Source of the DNA: Microcaldota archaeon
GTDB taxonomy: Archaea; Micrarchaeota; Micrarchaeia; Norongarragalinales; JACRGE01
DNA: 39,301 nucleotides
Assembly (NCBI GenBank): GCA_016212465.1
Contig: JACRGE010000044.1
Location: forward strand, 1-39,301
Direction: 5' to 3'
The notes beneath the pieces are model-generated. The model saw only the letters and a list, made by a program, of their open reading frames with translations, was not told the origin of the DNA and searched no databases. The translations under genes and the position numbers were made by a program. Shown here in pieces: positions 1-6,129 of the stretch; position 1 is the first letter of the stretch; every line of letters begins with the position of its first letter.

Positions 1-339
1 GGTATGAAAAAAATTGAAGAACATGAAAAAGAGCTTGCAAGGGAATTGATTGAAACCGTTTCCGGCATTGAAGGAATTACAGTTTATGGTCCAACTGATT
101 TCAAAAAGAAGTGTGCGATTCTCGCTTTCAACGTCAAAAAGCTTCCGCCTCAAGAAGTTGCGGTGATGTTAAACAGACTGGGGGGCATTGCAACACGGGC
201 AGGCTTTTTCTGCGCACAACCTGCAATGGAGCACCTTGGTGCGAAGCATGGGGCATTGAGGGCATCTCTTTATTTATACAATACGAAGGAAGAAATTGAG
301 CTCTTAGGAAAGGCGCTGGAAAAAATTGCGAGACTTTAA
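1..339 (+). CDS. SufS-type cysteine desulfurase, C-terminal part (cut by window edge)
   Basis: The window opens in frame inside this gene; 112 C-terminal residues are present. The fragment carries the SufS/Csd signature: a GIATRAGFFCAQP segment holding the catalytic cysteine on the mobile loop, followed by an RASLYLYNT strand and the terminal helix (EEIELLGKALEKI). Family knowledge: a PLP enzyme that removes sulfur from cysteine as a persulfide for Fe-S cluster assembly. The PLP-binding lysine and most of the fold lie upstream of the window. A methionine at position 4 is internal and not a start. A second desulfurase of the IscS/NifS subtype is encoded at 15781-16932, so the organism has two sulfur donors. 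Confidence 0.9.
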   Translation, partial: GMKKIEEHEKELARELIETVSGIEGITVYGPTDFKKKCAILAFNVKKLPPQEVAVMLNRLGGIATRAGFFCAQPAMEHLGAKHGALRASLYLYNTKEEIELLGKALEKIARL

Positions 340-662
340 ACCATTCTCTTTACTCTACCTATTTCTTTCTGACTACCGTATAACCTGCATGTTAAATGCG
401 TAGTAATGAAAAGAGGAAACAGGGCGCAACCCCAAGGAGGCTTTGAAAGAATCCGATTAATTCATGCGCCCGTTCCTTCAGCTTCGGAAAATTCGACGAA
501 AGGAGGAATTCCATCCAAAAACAAAACAAGTGATTGCTCTTTTTGAGAACGCAAATCTCCAAATAACCACATTTAATTATTTATTTGTGTTTAATAACTG
601 ATGGAAAGCTTAAAAAACTTCCCTTCTTACGTCAATAGACGAATTTTGGAGGACCAAGGCTT
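340..662. other. Intergenic region with a long-range hairpin; possible structured RNA or leader
   Basis: No convincing gene is seen in these 323 bases. Positions 422-428 (GGGCGCA) pair perfectly with 465-471 (TGCGCCC). The stem extends through 415-420 (GGAAAC) against 472-476 (GTTCC) with one bulged base. The 36-nt loop contains a purine-rich GGAGG. I could not match it to tRNA, SRP RNA, RNase P, C/D or H/ACA consensus elements. It could be an unclassified small RNA or the 3' end of the sufS transcript. The 3' part holds the promoter of the next gene. Confidence 0.3.
568..616 (+). promoter_or_regulatory. Putative promoter and operator of the TrmB-like gene
   Basis: A TATA-like CTTAAAAAA (608-616) sits about 25 nt before a plausible transcription start near 637-640. 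Upstream, 568-589 is an imperfect palindrome of CACA, 14 AT-rich bases and TGTG, with 16 of 22 positions matching the reverse complement. Its place directly upstream of TATA suits an activator or autoregulator site. The sequence shows the symmetry; the function is inferred. Confidence 0.35.
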
Positions 663-776
663 TTGATAAGACCTAAAAAGAATAAAGAAAAAGGTATTAA
701 AACAAGAAACGCATTATATATCTTCTTACGCTTTATGTGGTGGAGCTTATTTTCATCGCCTAGCAAGGGATATGAA

Positions 777-1724
777 ATGGAGTTCTCTAAGATAATCCTT
801 GAATTAAAGAATTCATTTAGCTTGAGGAAGAATCACGTCCTCATCCTTGAGGCTCTTGAGAAAGAAAACCTTACTGCAGACGAAATCTGTTCCAAGACGG
901 GCATCCCAAAGGGAAGGATATATGAACTCTTGAATTTCCTCCTTTCATCAGGCCTCATTGAAAAAGGTAAGGGGACTCCAGCTTACTATAGCATGATGAA
1001 TCCACAGGAGAATGTTAGAAACTTTTTGAAGAAGAAATTTGACGAAAACGTGGAAAAACAAACTCAGGTAATGGCGTTGCTTGAGGAAAAGTCGGAGATT
1101 GAAGAGATCAAAGCCATAAATGGCGTGGAGGAATTCTGCTTTGCGTTGATGGAAGCACTTAAACGAGACAATAACTTCAGGATCATCATGGGAAAAGAAG
1201 CATCTCCTTACACGTTTCACACACTCCACCCCAAGGACGATGATGATTTTATTAAAGTGAGGAAAATGTTAATTGAGAATAGTGATTTGAGGCAAAGCCC
1301 CGTGATTTTAAGTGTTAATGATAGTACCGTCCTGCAACTCAATCGTTATTTCAACGAAGCTTTTTCTGCTCAAAAATCTTTTGAATACATTTTTTTAAAA
1401 GAATTTTATGACCTTTACGTAGATTTATTGTGCAAAACATTCGGTCTTGATAAAGTGCTGTGGAGGAGGGACAGGCTTGAAAAACAACTAGCCGAGTTCA
1501 ACATTAAGATGTACGTCCTGGACGAGCAATTTCCATTCTATGCATTCATCTCCGAGAAGGAAGTCATAACTGTTCTAGAACACAAGACTTCGTTCAGCGG
1601 AATAAAGATTCGCTCTCAAAAGGCGGTAAACATATTCAGAGACTTGTTCTATGACATGATACACCGGGCAAAACCCATTGAGTACCATCAGATGCAAATT
1701 GAAGAGAAATACAAGGGCAAGTGA
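777..1724 (+). CDS. TrmB-like transcriptional regulator
   Basis: Residues 1-80 form a winged-helix domain of the TrmB type: a helix-rich start, then TADEICSKTGIPKGRIYELL as the helix-turn-helix and GLIEKGKGTPAYYSMM as the wing. A coiled segment (KKKFDENVEKQTQVMALLEEK) follows, then about 200 residues that resemble a ligand-sensing domain which I do not recognise. TrmB proteins are archaeal, often sugar-responsive regulators. I chose ATG 777 because AAGGGA lies 6 nt upstream and the protein then begins at the conserved domain. The frame is open back to TTG 663, which has its own GGAGGA 9 nt upstream and would add 38 basic/hydrophobic residues, so the longer form is possible. Target genes are unknown; the CACA-N14-TGTG palindrome upstream is a candidate own operator. 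Confidence 0.75.
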   Translation: MEFSKIILELKNSFSLRKNHVLILEALEKENLTADEICSKTGIPKGRIYELLNFLLSSGLIEKGKGTPAYYSMMNPQENVRNFLKKKFDENVEKQTQVMALLEEKSEIEEIKAINGVEEFCFALMEALKRDNNFRIIMGKEASPYTFHTLHPKDDDDFIKVRKMLIENSDLRQSPVILSVNDSTVLQLNRYFNEAFSAQKSFEYIFLKEFYDLYVDLLCKTFGLDKVLWRRDRLEKQLAEFNIKMYVLDEQFPFYAFISEKEVITVLEHKTSFSGIKIRSQKAVNIFRDLFYDMIHRAKPIEYHQMQIEEKYKGK

Positions 1725-1753
1725 CCATTAACGGTAAACTCTAGGGATGAAAA

Positions 1754-2428
1754 ATGATTGCTTTGGGGGAAATTAATCCTATCACTGAAAGAGGATGGCT
1801 TGTTTTAAGCGAGTTAGAAAAATTCATGAAAAACGACGAAAACGATCCGGCCCACGATTTGAACCACCACCTTCGGGTTCGGAAAACCGGCATTGAAATT
1901 GGAAAAAGCGTCGGAGCTGATCTTGAGGTCCTTGAACCGGCGCTTTTGCTTCATGACGTCATAAGGCCGAAGGAGGAGGCGAAGGAAAAAACCCACGCAC
2001 AGGAAAGCGCTAAGGAAGCGGAGAGAATTTTGAAAAAATGCGGGTACAGGAATGAAGAAATAAAAAGAATCTGCAATACCATAAGAAACCACAGCAGGAC
2101 CGATTTGTCAGAAGGAAAAAAAGACGTTGAGTCAAAAGTGCTTTATGATGCAGACAAGATAGACGGGGTAGGGGCAGATGGAATACGAAGGGTCATTTCC
2201 CTTGGAAAAACGCGTGGATGGAATGCCAAAAAAAGTGCTGCATGGTACTTGGGAAGAATACTAGACGTTGCAAAAAACGAGAGGCTTTATTTCGCTTCTT
2301 CTAAAGCAATTGCTCGCGAGGGAATCACAATTTCTTTGAATTGGTGTGAGCGCGTTCTCGGCAAAGAGAAATTTGCGAAACAATTGAATGAAGGGGGTTT
2401 CCACTCTGCAGGAGAAGTTGAATTCTAG
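1754..2428 (+). CDS. HD-domain metal-dependent phosphohydrolase
   Basis: A 224-residue HD-superfamily protein. The metal-binding pattern is visible: AHDLNHHLRVRKTG near residue 34, LLLHDVIRP near residue 67 (the HD pair), RNHSRTD, and YDADKIDGVGADGIRR with the last conserved aspartate. This arrangement resembles YedJ-like HD hydrolases that act on nucleotides or small phosphates; the substrate cannot be told from sequence. GGGATGA lies 5-10 nt before the ATG. The stop is one base from the stop of the convergent Nudix gene, so the two share a termination zone. Confidence 0.8.
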   Translation: MIALGEINPITERGWLVLSELEKFMKNDENDPAHDLNHHLRVRKTGIEIGKSVGADLEVLEPALLLHDVIRPKEEAKEKTHAQESAKEAERILKKCGYRNEEIKRICNTIRNHSRTDLSEGKKDVESKVLYDADKIDGVGADGIRRVISLGKTRGWNAKKSAAWYLGRILDVAKNERLYFASSKAIAREGITISLNWCERVLGKEKFAKQLNEGGFHSAGEVEF

Positions 2429-2429
2429 C

Positions 2430-2909
2430 TCATTTCCTCAACCACTCTCGGAGGTGAGGAATGGCTGGAACGTAATGCGGCAGAAACTTTTCTGGAGATG
2501 CGCTGTGGATTTTTTCTATTTCTTCCAGCGGAACGAATTTGGCATCATACGATTCTTTCAGCAAACGGGTATTTCTAATGATTTCACCAGCTTTCTTTTT
2601 CGAAATCCTCACTAGAAAAATAGTGCCCCTCGCACCGGTCACGTTGCCTGCGACCGTTTCCAGAATGCTGCAGATGTTTTTTATATCCCGGAGATTCTTT
2701 TTCTTAACAAGAGGCATTTCTTCACTCAACTCCCGTAAAAGGGCTTGCTCAGGGGTTTCTCCTTTTTCAAGGTGACCACCCCACCCAAGAACGTATTTAT
2801 GTGGGTAGGGCTTGTCCGGCGGTCTTTTCGCCAAGAACATTTTGATTCTTCCTTTTTCCTGGTAATAAAGACACGTACCAGCCATGAAAGGAGGCTCTAT
2901 TTTTTTCAT
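2430..2909 (-). CDS. Nudix hydrolase
   Basis: A 159-residue Nudix protein. The Nudix box runs from G45 to L67: G45, five residues, E51, seven residues, then RELSEE (59-64) as metal ligands. The usual glycine before the last hydrophobic residue is Pro66. The segment before it (PPDKPYPHKYVLGWGGHLEKGE) is typical of MutT/NUDT-like enzymes for nucleoside di- or triphosphates. Methionine 9 is an alternative start. It is divergent from the acyltransferase gene, with about 47 bp between them carrying TATA-like TTAATATTA. Likely housecleaning of damaged nucleotides; the substrate is unassigned. Confidence 0.85.
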   Translation of the reverse strand: MKKIEPPFMAGTCLYYQEKGRIKMFLAKRPPDKPYPHKYVLGWGGHLEKGETPEQALLRELSEEMPLVKKKNLRDIKNICSILETVAGNVTGARGTIFLVRISKKKAGEIIRNTRLLKESYDAKFVPLEEIEKIHSASPEKFLPHYVPAIPHLREWLRK

Positions 2910-2956
2910 AAAAAGAGAACGCAGCAGTTAATATTAACGGATCGCTTTACATTCTC

Positions 2957-3457
2957 ATGAGGCGCCTCAAACACTTCAAGTCCAGGGAAGGAGAAAACTC
3001 GCTGTGGGAGTGGGAGAAGGTCAAGAACCCGCTTCGAGTGGTGTTCAATTTCGTTATCATCTATTCAGCCAGGTATCTTCCGTCCCTTCGTTTGAAGAAT
3101 TTCTTCTATCGTTTGGTGGGAATAAAAGTTGGAAGAAAGGTTTCAGTTGGCCTTGGAGCTGTTTTTGACATTTTCTTTCCAGAGCTCATTGAAATCGGGG
3201 ACAACACCATCATAGGGTACAATACAGTTGTTTTGGCGCATGAGTTTTTGGTTAATGAATACAGAACAGGAAGGGTTGAAATAGGAAAAAACGTTTTGAT
3301 AGGCGCGAATTGCACCGTTTTGCCAGGAATAAAAATTGGAGTCAGCGCAACTGTTTCCGCGTGCTCTTTAGTAAACAAGAACGTGCCAGCAGGCGCTTTT
3401 GTTGGAGGAGTTCCAATTAAACAACTTAAGAAATCTTTGAAAAAAGAGAATAAATAA
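2957..3457 (+). CDS. Hexapeptide-repeat (left-handed beta-helix) acyltransferase
   Basis: A 166-residue protein. Residues 1-45 are basic with a hydrophobic stretch (VVFNFVIIYSARYL). From about residue 55 there are repeated hexapeptide turns (VGIKVGRKVSVGLGAVF, IEIGDNTIIGYNTVVLAHE, VEIGKNVLIGANCTVLPGIKIG) ending in a VGGVP motif, as in maltose/galactoside O-acetyltransferases and serine acetyltransferase-like enzymes. The HE in VVLAHEF fits the usual catalytic histidine position. Acetyl- or acyl-CoA dependent transfer to a sugar or lipid-linked sugar is expected; the acceptor is unknown. TTAATATTA (2928-2936) lies about 25 nt upstream of the ATG, so the mRNA is probably leaderless. Confidence 0.8.
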   Translation: MRRLKHFKSREGENSLWEWEKVKNPLRVVFNFVIIYSARYLPSLRLKNFFYRLVGIKVGRKVSVGLGAVFDIFFPELIEIGDNTIIGYNTVVLAHEFLVNEYRTGRVEIGKNVLIGANCTVLPGIKIGVSATVSACSLVNKNVPAGAFVGGVPIKQLKKSLKKENK

Positions 3458-3481
3458 AAAAGAAAAGGGAGTAGCCAGAAG

Positions 3482-3922
3482 TTATTTCATGGCCATGAGC
3501 TTTTTGAGCTCCGAGATGTGCTCCTGCTCGTCCATTATTATATGCCGGACGTCGTGCTCCAGCTTGAGATATTCATAGGGCAGCTTGTCTGCTTCCGCCT
3601 TGAGCTTGTCCGTGATCTTCTTGTAGAAGTCCACTGCTTCTTTCTCACCCTCTAGGTTGACTTTCAGAATCTCGTTTACCGTCTTCGCGGGATAAACCTT
3701 CGCCAAGCCCATGGAAGGAACGCCACCCAAATAATCTCCGATGAGGGTCCTAAACATGCCTTCGTGCTTCTGCTCGTCGCCAGCGATTTCCTTCAATCTA
3801 GCGATAATAGGCTCTGCGTTGAGTCCATCAACTACTTCCGCGTGAGCAAGGTACTGGATTCTTGCCGCGTGTTCGAGCTCTAATGCTGTATTCAGCATTT
3901 TCACAATCTCTTCCTTAGACAT
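3482..3922 (-). CDS. Ferritin-like diiron protein (bacterioferritin/Dps-like)
   Basis: A 146-residue four-helix-bundle protein with the paired carboxylate/histidine motifs of the ferritin-like superfamily: LELEHAARIQYLAH (helix A), DEQKHEGM (helix B), EGEKEAVDFYKKI (helix C) and MDEQEHISEL (helix D). These supply E and ExxH ligands for a diiron centre. The length suits a minimal ferritin-like or bacterioferritin-type protein without a rubredoxin domain. A likely role is iron storage or peroxide detoxification in an anaerobe; I cannot separate these. GAGGTGAT lies 5 nt before the ATG. A TATA-like CTATTTAAT (minus strand, around 3959-3967) sits at the right distance. Confidence 0.82.
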   Translation of the reverse strand: MSKEEIVKMLNTALELEHAARIQYLAHAEVVDGLNAEPIIARLKEIAGDEQKHEGMFRTLIGDYLGGVPSMGLAKVYPAKTVNEILKVNLEGEKEAVDFYKKITDKLKAEADKLPYEYLKLEHDVRHIIMDEQEHISELKKLMAMK

Positions 3923-4048
3923 TTTATCACCTCAAACCAAAATCGAATCCACCGTTTGCATTAAATAGGTGCAGAAACTATTTATTTGTTGAGTGAATCC
4001 AGGGGTTAATTCATATATATTTCTTCCCTGTGAGATGGTTGGACTAAA
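3923..4048. promoter_or_regulatory. Divergent promoter region (ferritin-like / DUF1405 genes)
   Basis: Leftward, TATA-like CTATTTAAT near 3959-3967 serves the ferritin-like gene. Rightward, CATATATAT (4012-4020) places a start near 4040-4045, giving a DUF1405 transcript with almost no leader. No further operator symmetry was seen. Confidence 0.45.
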
Positions 4049-4639
4049 ATGAAAAAAAATCTCGTTCTTGGTCTGATTCTCGTCAACGTAATTGCGTTTT
4101 TCTACGGCATTTACTACTATTGGGGCCAACTGCAGCGTACGCCGTTTTACTTGTGGCTGTTCGTGATAGACTGTCCGCTATATGCGATTCTGTTTGCCCT
4201 CGTGCTGGCACTCATGCTGTTGGGACTGAAAAACAATCTACTCACGTTTATTACCTCAGTGGGCGCATTCAAGTACGGAGTGTGGACGATGTTTGTCATT
4301 CTCTTCTACGGTGAGTTATTCCTCTCTCCAGTCAACTTTCCAACTTATTCCCTGCTCTTCATTGCGCATTTCGGGCTCACGCTTGAAGGACTGTTCCTAA
4401 TGGGTGAAGTCAGTGGAGAAAAGGGTTTCTTGAAGAAATTAGTTTTGGTTTCAGTGGCGTGGTTTCTTCTCAACGATTTCCTTGATTACGGCGTGGGTGT
4501 TTATCCCGCTGCAGTTCCTTCAAGGGGAGTAAAGTTTGCGTTTTTAATAGGATTCACTGTTTCAATGACCTTCGTTTCGACAGCAATATTCTACTTGGGC
4601 GCACGAAAGAAGTGGAATCCGTTTAACTGGTTTAAGTGA
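4049..4639 (+). CDS. DUF1405-family polytopic membrane protein
   Basis: A 196-residue integral membrane protein with six or so hydrophobic spans. Family landmarks visible are the N-terminal GIYYYWGQLQRTPFYLWLFVID segment, SVGAFKYGVWTMFV, and NDFLDYGVGVYP near the C-terminus, the pattern of the DUF1405 (YpjA-like) family found in Bacillus and many archaea. The biochemical function is unknown. The gene is monocistronic, with its own TATA box about 30 nt upstream and no clear ribosome-binding site, which suggests leaderless translation. Confidence 0.75.
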   Translation: MKKNLVLGLILVNVIAFFYGIYYYWGQLQRTPFYLWLFVIDCPLYAILFALVLALMLLGLKNNLLTFITSVGAFKYGVWTMFVILFYGELFLSPVNFPTYSLLFIAHFGLTLEGLFLMGEVSGEKGFLKKLVLVSVAWFLLNDFLDYGVGVYPAAVPSRGVKFAFLIGFTVSMTFVSTAIFYLGARKKWNPFNWFK

Positions 4640-4811
4640 GCTCCTGCTTTGCGCATTTATCCAGTATAGTGTTCTATGTCTGCGGCTGTAATGCGGTTGC
4701 CGCACAAGAATTAGCGAGGTCGCGTTTAAGCAGTCTGCAAGATTCAAAGAGGAAAGCAGACAAAAAGACGAAAAAATAAGTTATATACAACGCCGTGAGC
4801 TCTGGAAGACT
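4640..4811. other. Intergenic spacer with GC hairpin and a TATA-like element
   Basis: No gene is seen. Positions 4681-4704 can fold in two ways: TGCGGC (4681-4686) with GCCGCA (4699-4704), or the tighter TGCGG-TTG-CCGCA (4692-4704). Near 4780-4790 a TATA-like GTTATATAC faces right, into the 3' end of the leftward redoxin gene, so an antisense start near 4810 is conceivable. Confidence 0.25.
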
Positions 4812-5045
4812 TTATTTCAGGTTCAACGCGGCCTTCAATGCAGCCTTGTCGAATCCAACCATGATGGTTCCGTTCGCATCAATGACTGGAACGCCCATCT
4901 GCCCACTTTTCTCAATCATCTCCTGCGCTGCGGCTGCATTAGTTGAAACGTCTATGTCCTCGAACTTGACGCCGTTCTCCTTCAGAAAATCCTTCGCCAT
5001 GTGGCAGTAAGGACACACGGGAGTTGAATAAACTTTGACAACCAT
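4812..5045 (-). CDS. Glutaredoxin/NrdH-like redoxin
   Basis: A 77-residue thioredoxin-fold protein with beta strand MVVKVYSTP, active site C11-P-Y-C14, a FEDIDVST strand, a GVPVI cis-proline loop and a GTIMVGFDK turn. Size and motifs match NrdH/glutaredoxin-like proteins that deliver electrons to ribonucleotide reductases or act as general thiol reductants. I use ATG 5045 because GAGGTG ends 6 nt upstream; the in-frame GTG nine bases earlier is part of that Shine-Dalgarno sequence. It is divergent from the nrdR operon and within 1.1 kb of nrdD. Family knowledge: some class III reductases use NrdH-type redoxins instead of formate. The pairing here is inferred. Confidence 0.85.
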   Translation of the reverse strand: MVVKVYSTPVCPYCHMAKDFLKENGVKFEDIDVSTNAAAAQEMIEKSGQMGVPVIDANGTIMVGFDKAALKAALNLK

Positions 5046-5249
5046 TTCATTCACCTCAAAAAAACCGGTTCATTTTATGCATACGTATTTCTCAATTAGG
5101 GTTAATACATGTATCCATAAGTTGTAAAGAAAGCCTTGGGAAAAGAAATGGAAAAGGGGCGGCGAAGGGTTTTTAAACTTTGGAGTTTTTTTAGTAGCGC
5201 AAGGTTCTTTTGAGTTAAAGGTCATTTTTTGTGGCGAGGAAGCGAAAGG

Positions 5250-5303
5250 CTTAAATAGGCACATATAGTAGTCTCTATGCTTGCATAATACTAGATATTG
5301 TGG
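5250..5303 (+). promoter_or_regulatory. nrdR operon promoter with tandem NrdR-box-like sites
   Basis: The TATA box CTTAAATA (5250-5257) predicts a start near 5279. A 16-bp site at 5288-5303 matches the bacterial NrdR-box consensus (acaCwAtATaTwGtgt) at 13 of 16 positions by my count. A weaker site (5256-5271, 8 of 16, only the right half ATATAGT good) lies exactly 32 bp upstream in the same orientation, and paired NrdR boxes are typically about three helical turns apart. The sites flank the predicted start, which fits repression. Consensus and spacing are from knowledge of bacterial NrdR; function here is inferred. Confidence 0.55.
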
Positions 5304-5342
5304 TATGGTTGTTTGGGGCGCCGCGTGGGGACGGTGATTAAA

Positions 5343-5555
5343 ATGAACAGAACGAGACAGAAGAAAGTGGGGAATAGGTTTGTGGTAAGACTTGAAGAAT
5401 ATGGAAACAAGGCCAGATTAATTCTTTTTGCTTTACACCTCTCAGGTGTTATACCAATAACATCTATTTCACTAGGATTAAGCGAAGCGCATAGTCTTTA
5501 TGCAAATTTAAACACGGTTTTTGACATTAAATTGAATTTTCCGATTCAGTTTTAA
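5343..5555 (+). CDS. Small protein of unknown function, first gene of the nrdR operon
   Basis: A 70-residue basic protein that I do not recognise. It has a charged N-terminus (RTRQKKVGNRF) followed by a mixed hydrophobic region (ARLILFALHLSGVIPITS). GGTGATT lies 6 nt before the ATG, and its stop codon sits in the AAGGAGGT that serves nrdR 15 nt downstream, so the two are probably co-translated from the NrdR-box promoter. The frame stays open upstream to TTG 5298, but that extension has no ribosome-binding site. It could be a small nrdR-associated regulator or a fortuitous leader ORF. Confidence 0.5.
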   Translation: MNRTRQKKVGNRFVVRLEEYGNKARLILFALHLSGVIPITSISLGLSEAHSLYANLNTVFDIKLNFPIQF

Positions 5556-5570
5556 GGAGGTTAGTTCAGT

Positions 5571-6020
5571 GTGAAGTGTCCATATTGCTCTTTCCCTGAA
5601 ACACGCGTGCTTGACTCCCGTGAGACCGAAGACCTTGAGGCGACGAGGAGAAGAAGGGAGTGCGAGAAATGCGGAAAGCGGTTCACTACCTACGAGAGGA
5701 TTGAGGAGGTTGAGCTGATTGTCATAAAAAGAGATGGGCGGCGGGAGAAGTTCAGCAGGGAAAAGCTGAAGAACGGGATTATGAAGGCCTGTGAAAAGCG
5801 GCCGGTTGGCGTGGAGAAGATTGAGGGATTGGTGGACGAAATAGAGATGGAACTAAGGAACATGAATTCAACCGAAATCGCGAGCAGCGTAATCGGCGAG
5901 ATGGTGATGAAGCGCCTCAAACGGCTTGACGAGGTTGCGTATATCCGGTTTGCTTCCGTGTACCGGGCGTTCGCAGACGCGGAATCCTTTGAAAAAGAGG
6001 TGCAGAGGCTGAAGAAATAA
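5571..6020 (+). CDS. nrdR: Transcriptional repressor NrdR
   Basis: A 149-residue NrdR of normal length. An N-terminal zinc ribbon has C3-x2-C6 and C31-x2-C34 (CPYC and CEKC) with the RVLDSRET and [13 protein letters not shown] segments typical of the family. An ATP-cone (about residues 48-138) begins [17 protein letters not shown]. NrdR binds ATP/dATP and represses ribonucleotide reductase genes at NrdR boxes. Start GTG 5571 is preceded by AAGGAGGT about 10 nt upstream. It is common in bacteria but rare in archaea, so transfer is likely. NrdR-box-like sites in its own promoter suggest autoregulation. Confidence 0.93.
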   Translation: MKCPYCSFPETRVLDSRETEDLEATRRRRECEKCGKRFTTYERIEEVELIVIKRDGRREKFSREKLKNGIMKACEKRPVGVEKIEGLVDEIEMELRNMNSTEIASSVIGEMVMKRLKRLDEVAYIRFASVYRAFADAESFEKEVQRLKK

Positions 6021-6129
6021 ATGGAAAAAATGCACGCAATTGGTAAAGGACCGGGATATGGAAAAGAATTGGGAGCTATTGACGTGGCGATTATAAAAAA
6101 ATATTTTTGGTTCAGTGGGGGTGAAGGGC

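Noticed and set aside
6021-6129. Additional NrdR boxes before nrdD
   Set aside because: The A/T-rich stretch near 6091-6105 fits a TATA box; no site matched the NrdR consensus well.
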